Source of the DNA: Dendrobium chrysotoxum
Taxonomy: Eukaryota; Streptophyta; Magnoliopsida; Asparagales; Orchidaceae
Length of the DNA: 64,000 nt
Direction of reading: 5' to 3'
NCBI GenBank assembly: GCA_019925795.1
Contig: CM034300.1
Location: 72,705,021-72,769,020, forward strand
Below, piece by piece: positions 22,706 through 34,000 of this stretch; position 1 is the first letter of the stretch; every line of letters begins with the position of its first letter. Under the pieces are notes generated by a model. That model made no database searches. It was not told the DNA's origin and saw only the letters and a program-made list of their open reading frames with translations. The position numbers were made by a program, and so were the translations under genes.

Positions 22706-23801
22706 CTATGATGCACCGACACGGACACGGTGACACGGACACGACAAGACACGGACACGACATTTTTTAAAAATATAGGACACGGGTGCGGCGTGGACAC
22801 GACATAATCATTTTTTAATATAATATATAGAAATTAAGGTGACATCATATTAAAAATGACAAGCAATAATGTTTAGTACAACCACAAAAATATAAGCAAA
22901 AAAATCATTTAGTACAACATGAAGGTTCAACTACTCAATAGAGGGAATAATAAAATTAAATTCAGAGGTTGGTCTTTGGCCTTCAATATTATCATCATTG
23001 AATATCATTGCTTCTAACTTTGATTTATCTAGAGAAAGATTTGCAATCTCCAATAATCCCATCTCATTAAGGCACTCGAACCCATCCTTTTCATATGTTT
23101 TGCTGCGTTTTAGTTGCCCTTTTGCTGCGCTTTAGCCGCCCTTTTGAGGCGCTTTAGCCGTCCTTTTGCTATGCTTTTACTGCACTTTAGCTGCCATTTT
23201 GCTACGCTTTTGCTGCCCTTTTACTGTGCTTTAGCTGCCCTTTTGCTGCGCTTTGCAAATACTTAACAAAACGGCAGCAAATATGCATTCATAGCAAAAG
23301 GGCAGCTAAATGAAGAGAAATGGCGAATGGAGAAAAAATGACGAAATCAACTTACATGTTTGAAAAATTTTCTACGGTTTGGTATCAGCTTCCCTCAGCT
23401 GCACCCAGAAACTAAGGTGGAAGGCTTATAGCTTACGGCCAGAAGGGAAGACCAAGGGTGCGATCTCCACCTGACCGCTGCTCGCGGGAAAGATCTCCAG
23501 TCGACAACTGCTCGCTTCAATCGCTAGGGAAGACCATGAATATGAATAGGGATATGAGATTAGGGTGAATTTGAAGACTCATAACTGGATTAGGGTTTTT
23601 TCTTTTTTCTTTCTTTATTTAATTATCAAATAGCCGAACATGCGTGTCCGGTTTTATTTTATTTTTTTTAATGGGACACACTAATGACGTGTCCGACACG
23701 TGTCCCCACTGTGTCGGGCAAGTGTTTGTGTCTGGCATGTGTTCGACACTGCATACCCTCTTAAAAGTTAAACGGAGTGTCAGTACATCATAGCAAAGAG
23801 A
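22698..23801. mobile_element. Non-autonomous hAT-like element (ACACGGACACG ends)
   Basis: The element spans 22706-23793. The left end reads CTATGATGCACCGACACGG; the right end, reverse-complemented, reads CTATGATGTACTGACAC. The 8-bp flanks are CAAAAAGA (22698-22705) and CAAAGAGA (23794-23801), matching at 7 of 8 positions. Subterminal GACACG and CGTGTCC words are abundant at both ends. A minisatellite of about 22 bp built from GCTGCGCTTTAGCCGCCCTTTT lies inside (about 23090-23260). It has no transposase; the element at 55939 shares its ends and carries transposase remains. Confidence 0.75.
23090..23260 (+). repeat. ~22-bp minisatellite, about eight copies
   Basis: Degenerate units of the type GCTGCGCTTTAGCTGCCCTTTT follow each other inside the hAT-like element, with T/C and A/G variation between copies. 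Confidence 0.7.
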
Positions 23802-24780
23802 CAAAGAAATGAATATGCTTTGTATATGTTGAAAGAAATAGTGCAGAGATTTCAAAATATAAGAAGGCATGTAAAGAAGATTAAAATAATGAATATAAAA
23901 TAAAAAATAACAATGTATGAGTAGTTAAATTCAATCTCATTAAACAAAAGGGAAGAGGCAAACCCTAAACTCTAACTCAATGGAATTATTCATTAATTTT
24001 TTTCCAAACAAGATTGATTTCTTAAACTAATTTCATTTCATCACAACTAATTCTAATGCAACAAATGGTTAATGGCTCCAAAAGAAGGGAGGGTCAAAAA
24101 TTTTTACGTACATATAATATTGCTGTTATCGGGTCATAAACTCTGGACAAAAAAAATAGAGAGTTATATATTAAATAGTCAATAAGCAACGTAAAACTTG
24201 TTGAATAATCATGACATGCACGAGTTTAGAGAAATAAAAAGCCTATTAAATTTATTTGCTCCTAAATCTTTGAGTACAAATTAGACTGAGGAAAAATATC
24301 TTTCAAATTTTTTAGAAGTGAGTTATTTGATTTGAAGTAAAATAAGTATAAAAAATTTCAAATGTAGTAGTTTCAAAAATATATATTTGATAGTAATTAT
24401 GTAAAAAAAATTTAATAATTAGATGATATGATTGAATACAGTCAACAAAGGACTTGTAATAAATATATTTCTTATTATAAGTTGCAAGAAATCGGCCACA
24501 AGAGATGCTCGAGACAGTGCTAATAACATAACAATTATTCTGATCAATCTCTAACAACGAGCTGAAAGAGAGACTAACAATTTCATCACTGCCACTCATA
24601 ACCTCTCTATTTGGGAAGAAAAATATGTTACATACTCAGATATAAATATAAAAAAATGTACTTCGAAAACAATTAACCTACTTTATAAAAAATTTATAAA
24701 ATTTAATAATTTTTAAATTCATCTTGATATAATTTATATTTAAATGATGTTCCGTTTGATTCAAAATTCAAAATTGACAT
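23802..24780. other. AT-rich intergenic sequence, nothing seen
   Basis: No reading frame with a recognisable domain, no RNA gene and no clear repeat; the short frames are typical of random AT-rich DNA. Confidence 0.4.
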
Positions 24781-24907
24781 TTCGTTTGGGACAACTTTCT
24801 TACTGCTTTCTAAAGTAGCTATAAAAATTTTTTATTCAAAAAATTTTTTGTATTAGAGAGCTATTTTAAAAAATAATAAGAAAGCTATCCCAAACAAGAC
24901 CTGACAT
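24775..24907. mobile_element. 121-bp foldback MITE
   Basis: The two halves are near-complementary. The left arm begins TTCGTTTGGGACAACTTTC; the right arm, reverse-complemented, begins GGTCTTGTTTGGGATAGC, and pairing extends about 40 bp toward the centre (AGTAGCT with AGCTATT). The flanks TGACAT (24775-24780 and 24902-24907) are identical. The superfamily is not certain because the terminal bases differ between arms. Confidence 0.65.
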
Positions 24908-25244
24908 TCAGACTAAGTGTGTGAATAAGTCAAACCGACTTAAACTCAACAAAATAAATACTCATGAGTCAAACTCGATAAGCTAATGAGCCAAACTTGA
25001 GCCCTCCGCTAGACTCATTACGCTCGTTTAAAACTTATTATTATAAAATACACTTTAAACATATTAGAATACAAAAATTCAAATATATATTCTTATATCA
25101 AAATAATATTTATTATTTATCGTCTAATTTCTCACTCTTTTATAATTTTCTTATAAAAATTATTTGAATCATAATCATTTCATTTCTTTCATCATAAACA
25201 AAAACAAATCAGCTCGAACTCAGCTCAACTCATTTACAACCCTA
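24908..25244. mobile_element. Remnant of a TAGGGCTG-type hAT element
   Basis: The right end CTCATTTACAACCCTA (ending about 25244) matches the right end of the element at 4044-4865, and the interior shows the same GAGCC/GAGCTC-rich style. The left end is not recognisable. It lies directly right of the foldback element. Confidence 0.45.
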
Positions 25245-25980
25245 ATACAGACAAACAAAAATATGGTTGCAAGCAACAACAATAAATAGAAAACATGATA
25301 GTAATAGCTAAACAAGCAGAGCAACTAAAATACAAAGAATATAATGTTTGATCCATAAACCTAAATGACATCTACTAAAACCACTGCAAACTTGACAACA
25401 ATTGTCCACAACCCTAAGGATCAGCTCCCAGCAGCCCTCCATGAAACCAGCTTCAACATTTCCAAAGACAAATCATGAATCTTGGTTGCCACAAGCATCA
25501 AAAACTTGAGAACACTGACCTCCATGAGAAAAGCCAAGACATTTGGTTTCAATGGAAGCAGAAGCTGCACTAGAAGCCCATTAGTTATTATAAGAATCTT
25601 CCAAGTCACTACATATGTCAGAAGAAAATGCTGCCAACCTTGAACTGTAGCTTGCGAAACTGTCTTGCAAAGAGCAAATTATATTCATCTCCCTTCACTG
25701 TGCTATCTGCCCAAAGACCAATGAGATTATGATCATAAAGATGGAAAAGAGAAATAAGAAATCTTAATGGCGACATAAATAGTTAGCTAATAAAAGGATA
25801 TGATAATGGGCTCTGCTCATATGATGTCAAAACAACCGCCATCCTGCCATGAAACATTAAATATTTATTTAGAAAGGCTGAAGTGCTAAATATAAGCTTA
25901 TAGCTTCATACCGGAAGGGAGATGATATATTGGTGCATTATCACTCTACTTAGAAGAGGAGATCAAAGCTGATCCAGAAA
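25245..25980 (-). other. Downstream region of the heat-shock factor exon
   Basis: This is the expected 3'-untranslated and downstream sequence of the heat-shock factor on the minus strand. I see no additional exon or domain. A polyadenylation site cannot be fixed by eye. Confidence 0.4.
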
Positions 25981-26706
25981 TTACTTTGGAGGCTTCGTCA
26001 AGTCCAAGTCACTTGTTCCTGGCTTACCTGAAATCATTTCATTAACCAACTGCTGCCAGAATTCTTCATTTAGCTCCTCTTCTGGAACCTCTGGCTGCTG
26101 CTCTTCATTTTGTTCCTCATCTTGTATCTCATTCAATCCTTGAACATCTGAGACCAGATTCTCAAGATCTAAAAGGTCATATCCAGATTGCTCATTTCCT
26201 TGAAGAGTATATATGGACTCAGGATCCTGAATTTGTAGTTGGCTTGTACTCGCATCAACATTTGCAGGCACAATGTTGATGTAGCGTTTTCTCTTCTTTG
26301 AAATGGCTTCTTCAAGCTCTTTTCTCTTGTTTTTCTGTTCAGCTAACTGATCTACGAAGCCAGGGTTTTGCATTGCTCTTGCCAAGAATGTCATCATATA
26401 CTGCTGCTTCTGCTCTACTCCTTTTAGCTTCTCTGTCATGGCTTGAAGCCGAGCTTTTGAGTTCTGCTGATCTTGCCTTAGCTTTATGACTTCTGACATC
26501 AATAGGCTCTTGTCACGTTTTAATCTATCGACTTCCCCATCAAGTCCATACTTTCCAACCTCTAGGCATGCCTCAGAAGCCTGCTGTTGATGTGAAGAAT
26601 GGGCAGGGGCTCTTCTTCTTTTGATGGTCATCAGCAAGTGTTTCTGACCTCTAAGAAAGCCTTCATGTGCAAATTCCCATTTGTCAGGATCCACTTTCCT
26701 AAATCC
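25981..26706 (-). CDS. Class A heat-shock transcription factor, exon 2 (partial gene)
   Basis: The exon begins right after a splice acceptor (CTTCTGCAG, 26707-26715 on the minus strand) and encodes 241 residues to the stop at 25981-25983. It opens with GFRKVDPDKWEFAHEGFLRG, the second part of the HSF DNA-binding domain. Plant HSF genes carry their conserved intron at this point. Next come KRRR, a hydrophobic heptad region with the longer class A spacing (about residues 55-115, ending FLARAMQNPGFVDQL), a basic nuclear-localisation segment (SKKRKR), an acidic stretch, and an aromatic-acidic AHA-type activation motif (EELNEEFWQQLVNE). Family knowledge: these proteins trimerise and bind heat-shock elements. 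The VGKYGLDGEVDRLKRDK region looks most like the A2/A6/A7 subclasses. The frame is intact, but exon 1 is not found between 26707 and 28309 or right of the giant element, so this is either a gene with a very long intron or a truncated copy. Confidence 0.85.
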   Translation of the reverse strand, partial: GFRKVDPDKWEFAHEGFLRGQKHLLMTIKRRRAPAHSSHQQQASEACLEVGKYGLDGEVDRLKRDKSLLMSEVIKLRQDQQNSKARLQAMTEKLKGVEQKQQYMMTFLARAMQNPGFVDQLAEQKNKRKELEEAISKKRKRYINIVPANVDASTSQLQIQDPESIYTLQGNEQSGYDLLDLENLVSDVQGLNEIQDEEQNEEQQPEVPEEELNEEFWQQLVNEMISGKPGTSDLDLTKPPK

Positions 26707-26742
26707 CTGCAGAAGTTGAATCTTAAATGAGGCGGCTGTCAT

Positions 26743-27079
26743 GATGAATCGGTTCTCAAAGGATTATTATAAACAGAATTAACATTTTTGTCCCATAAGG
26801 TCTAAAATTTAGGTGCTTGTGTAACTTGATCCAAATATATGTATGCGGTTTTATCAGAGTTATAGTTAAGGCTGTTTGAAAGGGCTAACAATAATTGCAA
26901 TGGGTAGTTTGATAGATGGTTAATGCCATTGTGTATCACGGTAATCAATAGGTCAATATTGATTATTAGGCGGCTTATGATTCTTGACTTTTGCAATCGA
27001 GTGGCAAGAATGTGCGGGAGCAGGGAGTGGTGGCATTGGCACTGCAATCGTAGCTTTATCCTCCCCACCACAAGTTGAT
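26743..27079 (-). other. Possible decayed copia 3' LTR region
   Basis: It lies between the HSF exon and the copia polyprotein end. On the minus strand a purine run (GTGGTGGGGAGGA, about 27060-27072) follows the copia coding end, as a polypurine tract would, so the sequence to its left could be the 3' LTR. Its similarity to the presumed 5' LTR at 55587-55927 is weak by eye. Confidence 0.3.
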
Positions 27080-27370
27080 GGTGTTATCTTGTCAACTTTG
27101 TTCTGAGATGGTGGAATCGAGATACTGAGAGTGGTTTGTTGAGAACATCAGCAAGCTGATACTATTATGCATTGGGGTGGATTGTAATATCTTTGGATTT
27201 GATGCAGTCGCATATGAAATGGTAGTCTATTTCTTTGGATTTGATGCAGTCGCATATGAAATGGTAGTCTATTTTGATGTTTTTTGTATTGGCATAGAAG
27301 AATGGTTTGTTCGCAAATGCAAAGGCCAAAATGTTGATGCAGTGAAATTAGGTAGTCTCTGAATGTAGGA
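27080..27370 (-). pseudogene. Ty1/copia polyprotein C-terminus (RNase H end), broken
   Basis: On the minus strand the translation gives a decayed INILAFAFANKPFFYANTKN segment, then IDYHFICDCIKSKE twice, then YQLADVLNKPLSVSRFHHLR and TKL. These match the copia RNase H end (consensus N-x-V-F-H-x-R-T-K-H-I-x-I-D-Y-H-F, then Q-L-A-D-x-x-T-K-P-L). Stops and a direct duplication show it is dead. The rest of this element lies at 27370-28309 and 55069-55927, separated by the giant element. Confidence 0.75.
27191..27274. repeat. 42-bp direct duplication inside the copia relic
   Basis: CTTTGGATTTGATGCAGTCG starts at 27191 and again at 27233, so 42 bp is repeated exactly once in tandem. It duplicates 14 codons of the RNase H end (IDYHFICDCIKSKE). 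Confidence 0.85.
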
Positions 27371-28309
27371 TGTGAAATTCATGGAGGAGACAGGTGGGAG
27401 TATTCAGATTCATATGGGAGTGTTTGCACATGGGTTCATATGGGAAGAGTTTGTGTTTTGTGCATGGGTTCATATGTGAAGAGTTTTTGTATTGTAGAAG
27501 GTGACATCCTATCTATGAGGTAGATTTTGCAATAAGAAAGGTGGCGACCCATAGGGAATGTAGAAGACCGACTTCCAATAGAAGGGTGAATGTTATTTCT
27601 ATTATGGTTGGCGTTTTCTTCAGCTACTGCATTTTATTCACAGGCGTAAAAACATCTTAATTGGTCAGAGGTGACCCACTGATGCAAGAGAGAGATTTTG
27701 GAGGGTCTGGCATGCGTATTCGTCACCTCCATCCAATTTAAGAATTTTTATTCATGAGGTAGACAGGCATTTGATTGAGTTTAAAGGTAGTGAACTTATA
27801 GGTCACTCCAGATTTATTTTGCATTAGAAAGACTGAAAAAATGTGAGAAATTGTAAAGGAAAGAAACATAATGTTTGTATCCGTGATTAAAGTTAGTGGG
27901 GAAGAGGCCCCATACATTTGAGTGTAGAATAAGCAGAGGAGACAAGCTACGAAAAGCAGACAGAAAATGCTATTTGTAGCTTTTTGTGGAATTATAAAAA
28001 CTACATAATAACTATGAAAAAGGTTTACATATATTTGATTTGCTATGTGCTATGAGATTGATGACAGAGAGAGGGGATTGCCGAGTCCACTGTGCCATTA
28101 CAAAAACTACATAAAAACTAGGAAATGGGTTTACATATATTTGTTTTGTTATTTGCTATGAGATTCATGACAAAGAGATAGTGTCCAGTTCTATTGTACA
28201 ATTATGCCATGGCGGTGAGCTGAGACATTAAAGGATGAGTGAAAGGTTGCTGGGTCAGTGTTGTGGAGCTTGGCAATAGTTAAAGATCATTAGGATTCAG
28301 ACCCAAATA
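27371..28309 (-). mobile_element. Decayed internal part of the copia element (left half)
   Basis: The region continues upstream of the copia RNase H relic on the minus strand but is too decayed to name domains. An imperfect tandem duplication of about 105 bp (segments near 27990-28080 and 28095-28185, sharing AAAAACTACATAA and GGTTTACATATATTTG) is present. It ends at the target duplication of the giant element. Confidence 0.45.
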
Positions 28310-28314
28310 GAGAG
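28310..28314. other. Target-site duplication, left copy (GAGAG)
   Basis: GAGAG directly precedes the TGTTGACG start of the 5' LTR; the same five bases follow the 3' LTR at 55064-55068. Confidence 0.9.
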
Positions 28315-28460
28315 TGTTGACGAACATTTTCGCATCGACCTGACCCCGATCGAGCCCGACTAGGCTCGATCATGCTCGATCAATTTAGTTAAGCATTGTC
28401 GAGGCGAAATCCGGGCCGAATTTGATGAAATCAAGTTCCAATTTCGTTAAATTAGCCCGA

Positions 28461-28495
28461 TTTAATTAAATTAAATCAGATTTAATTTAATTAAA
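28461..28495. repeat. Perfect AT palindrome in U3 of the giant LTR
   Basis: Two 15-nt arms, TTTAATTAAATTAAA (28461-28475) and TTTAATTTAATTAAA (28481-28495), are exact reverse complements around a 5-nt centre. The same palindrome is in the 3' LTR near 47135-47169. Confidence 0.85.
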
Positions 28496-28769
28496 ATCAA
28501 ATCAAAACAATCCGAACCCAATCGAGCCGCGTCGAGCCCGATTCGACGCAAATCGGCGTCAATTCGAGTTCAATTTCGCAAAAATTGACTCGATCGGACC
28601 CACTCGGACCCCAACCGACCCAAATCGGTTCAGGTCGAGTCCAATTTGGGCTCAATTTCAGCCCCAATTGACTGATTTTGGCTAAATCAAATTTCCAAAT
28701 CAGATTTTTCAATCAAGGGCTGAGATTTCACCTCAAATCCCACCCAATTTTGCCAGAGAATCCACTCGA

Positions 28770-29560
28770 GTGCATATTCTCTCGTTTCGCGTATTGAGGA
28801 GGCGCGATTGGAGCATTTGGGCGGTGATTCCTGCCGCTCGTGCTCTCCAAGAGAACGAAAGGGAGAGGGGAGGAGCCATTCGGCTCCCCCGTGCTTGTCC
28901 GTCCCGACCCCAAAGCCGAGAGCGAGAGTGTGAGAGGGAGAAGGAGAGGCGGAACTTTTCCGCCTAACTTGCATCCGTCGCACGCAAGGAAGGAGAGGAA
29001 GAAGCTCCAGGAAGCCCAGTTCGCCCGACTCCATCCACGTGGAAGCCCCGTCCGCGCGTTCTCCTTGTTCGGCCTTGCTTGCGTGCGGGAGCCTTGTTCG
29101 ATTCCGCCTGGACCCCGGCCGAATCCTCCAGGAGCTTCGTTTCCCTCACCGGCCGGGTTTTCTGAAGCCGCAAGCTCCTGTCCGCGACCTTGGTCCGACC
29201 CGAAGATCCCAACTCCGTCCAAGTCGTGATTTGTGCGGTTTTCTGTCCAGAAGAAGGCTTCTACCCCTCCTTCTTCGACTCCGGCAAGTTCATAGTGGTC
29301 GAGAAAGCTATAGTGGTCGAGAAAGCTGTTGGAAGCTTCCAAGCAGCAAGTGAAGGCTTTAAAACCCTCTCAACAACAGTTTGGGATCTTAGAAACCTTC
29401 CAAACAGCACTTGGAGCTTGGAGAGGAGCTTGGACAGCAGCGGCGACGTTCGGGGAGCTTTGGACAGCAATTTGGAACCTTCGACGGAGCTTGGACAGCA
29501 ATCCGGAGCTTGGATTGGAGCGCTAGGACAACCCGGGGAAGGTAAAACACTAAAACTTAG
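28770..29560 (+). other. GC-rich block of the LTR, probable transcribed leader
   Basis: This is the only GC-rich part of the LTR, with several overlapping open frames on both strands (longest 204 codons, antisense, 28728-29342). The frames have no recognisable domain and overlap in several phases, which is typical of stop-poor GC-rich DNA. Its position after a short U3 mirrors the GC-rich block downstream of the TATA box in the solo LTR. A 12-bp tandem unit (GAGAGGAGCTTG type) near 29420 is missing in the 3' LTR. Confidence 0.5.
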
Positions 29561-31019
29561 TGAAACCTAGGGTCCCCAAGGCCAAATGATCGTGTGGTTG
29601 ATGCTCCCCAAGCTTTAGGTCCCTAGAAACTTCATTATTTGCTTCCCCAAAACCCTTTACTAGTTGCCCTCTTTGCAAAACAGTGAAAACTTAATAGTTT
29701 TCACGTGTTGGCTCTCATGTGAGAGTCCGGAGAGGATGTCGATGCGTGTGGAAGTGTTAGATTGGTGTCCAACACTTTCCAAATTGTATGATTCCGCATT
29801 CATGCATTTCCTCCATCACCTATGACTAAACCATAGGTTAGGTCATTTTAATTGACCTAAAAATTAAGTGTTAGGGTGTGGACCTTTTTTTAACGCCGCA
29901 TGCTAGTTTATGTTCCTTAGATTGACATGTTATGACAAAACTAACATACAAGTGTAGGAACTCACACTTAGGGAGGTCTAAGGAAATGATAATGGGTCAT
30001 CCTTTTCCCTAACCCTTGAAATCCATCAAAATTTGGGACTTCCATTCATGTTTTCTATCCACCAATCATACCAAAAAGTGATTGGGATCTTTTCCAAACC
30101 TTAGATGCGCATTTCTTATATGCATGGGTAGAATTCAAACATGAGAGTTGCATATGTAGTTATCCAATTTGAACCGTCGCGACAAAATTAACATATGTTT
30201 AGGGTATTTTACGTATGCTAAAGTTCATTGCTTTATAAACTTGGTGAAAACTTTTAATGGAGTTGTTTGATTCGACAAAGAAATCTATGATACACATCGT
30301 TGTGAAGTTTACTACAAATCTCCAAAGATTTATGTTGTAAACCTCACAACATGCATAATCAACCAAATCCATGACAAACTTCTTCATCAAGTTTAGTTTA
30401 TTTAAAGTGGTGGTTATCATTTGCTTAGAACAACCCGCAATCTCTAGAGATTTGGAGGACAATTAAATAGGCTCATTTAATTCTAAACAATTTTAGGGTC
30501 GTATGGGCTTTCATAAGCTCATGAGCAACTTATGTTTGGAATTATCTAATCCTATTTTTGGAACTTCTAAATTAGAGGTTTGAAATAAAATAATTGAAAT
30601 GCATGTGTATGTCAAGGGTTGTTCGTTCGCTTTCCTTCTTGTACCCAAAAAAAAAAAAGATCTATAAATTTATAAGCATGCTTATCTAATTCCTAGGTGC
30701 TTGTAAAGCAAACATGGAATACCTCATAGCCTTTAAAGGTTCATGAGGTATGTCCCGTCATATTCTGGAATTACCTAAGTATGATTAATAGAATTTATAA
30801 ATCAAGGGGTTCAAATGCAATGACAACCAAGCTTAGCATATGCTTATTCCCCCTAAACATACAAACATCATTCGCATACTTCTAGGTTTCTTAGGTTATG
30901 TCAAATCCAATTTTGAAACCTTTTAGAAGTTATAGGAGATCAAGTTTTCCCTCCCCACATGGATTCAAAACATTCTTTCAAACTATAGGGAACTCCTTTC
31001 CCTACGTAGTTCCCCTTCA

Positions 31020-34000
31020 TACATGATGTTTGGAGCCTCCTCAAGTCTCCAAATGTTGGATTGTGTGAATTTCAGCTCTACTTTAAGAGCTACAATCAAT
31101 CATTATCTTCCTTTCATTTGTTGATGACACAAAATCAGCAAAATGAATCTTCCATGCCCCTCATGCGTAGTAGTGGGAGCACTCTAAAGGCCCCAGTTAT
31201 TAGTGCATGGATCATTTGAAGCTTGAAAACAAAACTTCCAAGCTCTCTTCCTTTGTTTGTTGGAATACCTAATCAATAAACACCACCTCCATATGTAACA
31301 TCTTGGAGCTTCCCTAAGCTCCAAACGTTCTATTGCATGAAACGTCAAGACCTTAGGACCAAATCCTATGTCGCAACTCTTTTGTTGAGACCCAAAATCA
31401 ACAAATAACTATCATCCCCTTCTCATGTGTGATAACTTAGAGCCTCCAAAGTTTCCAAACAGTACTATTACATGAATCAAGGGACCTTAGAACCAAATTC
31501 TAAGTGACCGATCCTTTGTTTGTTGGCACAACATCAACAAACAATTACCTTCTCTTCCTCATGCCTTGTACTCATGGGTTTCTCCAAAATCCTAAATACA
31601 TGCTATGAGCTTTTGAACTTGAAACCAAATTTCATGTTCTTTCATCATTTGTTTGTTGAAGCATAAAATTAACAAACATTTATACCTTCATGTAATATTT
31701 TGGAGCCACCCCAAAGCTCCAAATATTCTATCACATGAGTCATTGGATCTTAAAAACTAAATTTTAAGCTATCCATCTCTCGTTTGTTGAGACAAGAAAA
31801 TCAACAAACATGTACACCCCCATGTGTGGTATTTTGGAGCTTCATCAAGCTCCGAATGCTCCATTACATGAATCATTAAAACTTTAGGAATAGATCCAAG
31901 ATTTTCTTTTCATTTGCTAATAACACAAAATTAGCAAATAAACATGTCTCTTTCTCATGTATGATGATTTGGAATTCTCTAAAGTTCCAACATATCATTA
32001 TATGAAGATTCTTGAAGCTTAGAGTTAAGTTCTAAGCTCCTTTTGTCATTTGTTGAGGCAACATCAACGAATGAACATTCTCCTTGGGCTTAGGATTCTA
32101 ATCCTAGCCTACCTCATTTGCCTAACCTACGTAGGTAGATGACTTTATGTCATTAAGTACAAAACTTGATGATTTTTCCTCTTTGTTTATAGTTCTAAAA
32201 CTACAAGCTATCTCTCTTTTATGCATGACATTTGGAGCACCTCAAAGTTCCAAACACATCATTGCATGAATCATTTGCAATTTGGAACCAACTTCCAAGT
32301 TCTTCCACCTTATTTGTTGGAGCATAAAACCAACAAATATCCCCTTCACATGTGATATTTTGGAGCACCCTCGAAACTCTAAATTATCCTATCACATGAA
32401 TCTCCAAGACCTTAGGGTCAAATCCTAAGTCTACCCTTTCATTTGTTAAGACATGAAATTAACAAATGAACAATCCTCTCTTATGCATAATGTTTGGAGC
32501 ATTTTCAAAGCTCCAAGTGTTAGATTGCATGAATCATTTGCAATTTGGAACCAACTTCCAAGTTATTTCACCTCTCTTGTTGGAGCATAAAACCAACAAA
32601 TATCTTCATGCATGATTATTTGAGGACTTCTCAAGTCTTCAAGAAAAGAAAACATCGTTGCATGAATTATTCGGAGCTTAGAGCTAAATCCTAAGCTCCT
32701 TCCTTCATTTGTTGAGTCATGAAATCAACGAACGAACCCACCCAACCTATCTTCCTCATGTTTCGTATTATGGATTTCTCTAAATCCTAAATACATCATG
32801 TCATGAGTCTTTGAACTTAGAAGCGAAGTCTAAGTTTATCCTATCTCATTTGTTGGAGCAAGAAACCAACATATGATTTTCCCCTTCACTTGCCTAGACT
32901 CAAATTAGGCAAATATACATTCCTCTTTGGACGCCAAATGTCCAAAGAATATCTTCAATTCACAACTTGTAAGTTGTGTCACCTTCTCCTACCTTCTACA
33001 AACCAAAGGTGTAGAACATCTCCTCATTCACTCAACTCAAATTGTATGAATGAATATCCTTTCTTTGAATACCAAATGCTCAAAGAAACTCCTTCAATTT
33101 GCAACCTCTAGGTTGTATCTCCCTCTCCATTTTCTACGATTCAAAATTGTAGGAAATTCTCTCCATTTTACTTAGCCTAAACTAAGTGGTCATCTCTCTC
33201 TTTGAACACCAAATATTCAAGGAACTTCTCCCAACTTGCAATCCAAAGTTTGCTTGTTGCCTCCCTCTTCTTACAACTCAATGGTTGTGGGAAATTTCTA
33301 CATTCACTTGACTCATATTAAGTGAATCAAACATACCCAATTCAATTCACTTGTTGAGCCAAAATCAACAAGTAATTTCATCTCAAGTATAGGATACAAA
33401 AGTCCTATCTTCTTTTCACCCTTCCAACCCAATACGGAAGAGTGGATTCCTCTCGTTGAACATTTGAAAGTTCAAAGAGAATCCATGGTGTCTTGTAGTT
33501 CAAATCTATATACCACCTTCTCATATTTACCCAACACAAGTTGGGTAGATTACCTTCTTCCTTTATCTCTTTCCACAACTCAAAAGTTGAAGGAAACAAT
33601 CTCATTCCCCTAAGGCTCAAAATTAGGAGAATGTACATTCCTCTTTGAACACCAAATGTTCAAAGGATGTTCATGAACTTGCAACTCACAAGTTGCATTT
33701 CCTCCTCTCTTTTCCACAATCCGGAATTGTGGAGAGAGCCTTCCTCCTACAACTCAAAAGTTGTAGGAAATTGCATCATTCTCCTAAACCCAAATTAGAA
33801 GAGTGTACATTGCCCCTTTGAATGTCAAATATTCAAGGGGCTTTCATGAGTCTGCAACTTCCAAGTTGCATCTTCTACCCCCCCACCTTTCCAATCCAAA
33901 TTGGAAGGGTGCAACAATCCCTTTGAACATCAAAGTGTTCAAGGACATTCATGAGTTCGCAACCCATAAGTTGCCTATTCTCCTAACTCTCCTCCAACTT

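Noticed and set aside
28728..29342. 204-codon antisense open frame in the GC-rich part of the LTR, also at 47402-48016
   Set aside because: It overlaps several other open frames in the same GC-rich block, shows no domain, and is preserved in both LTRs simply because the LTRs are nearly identical.
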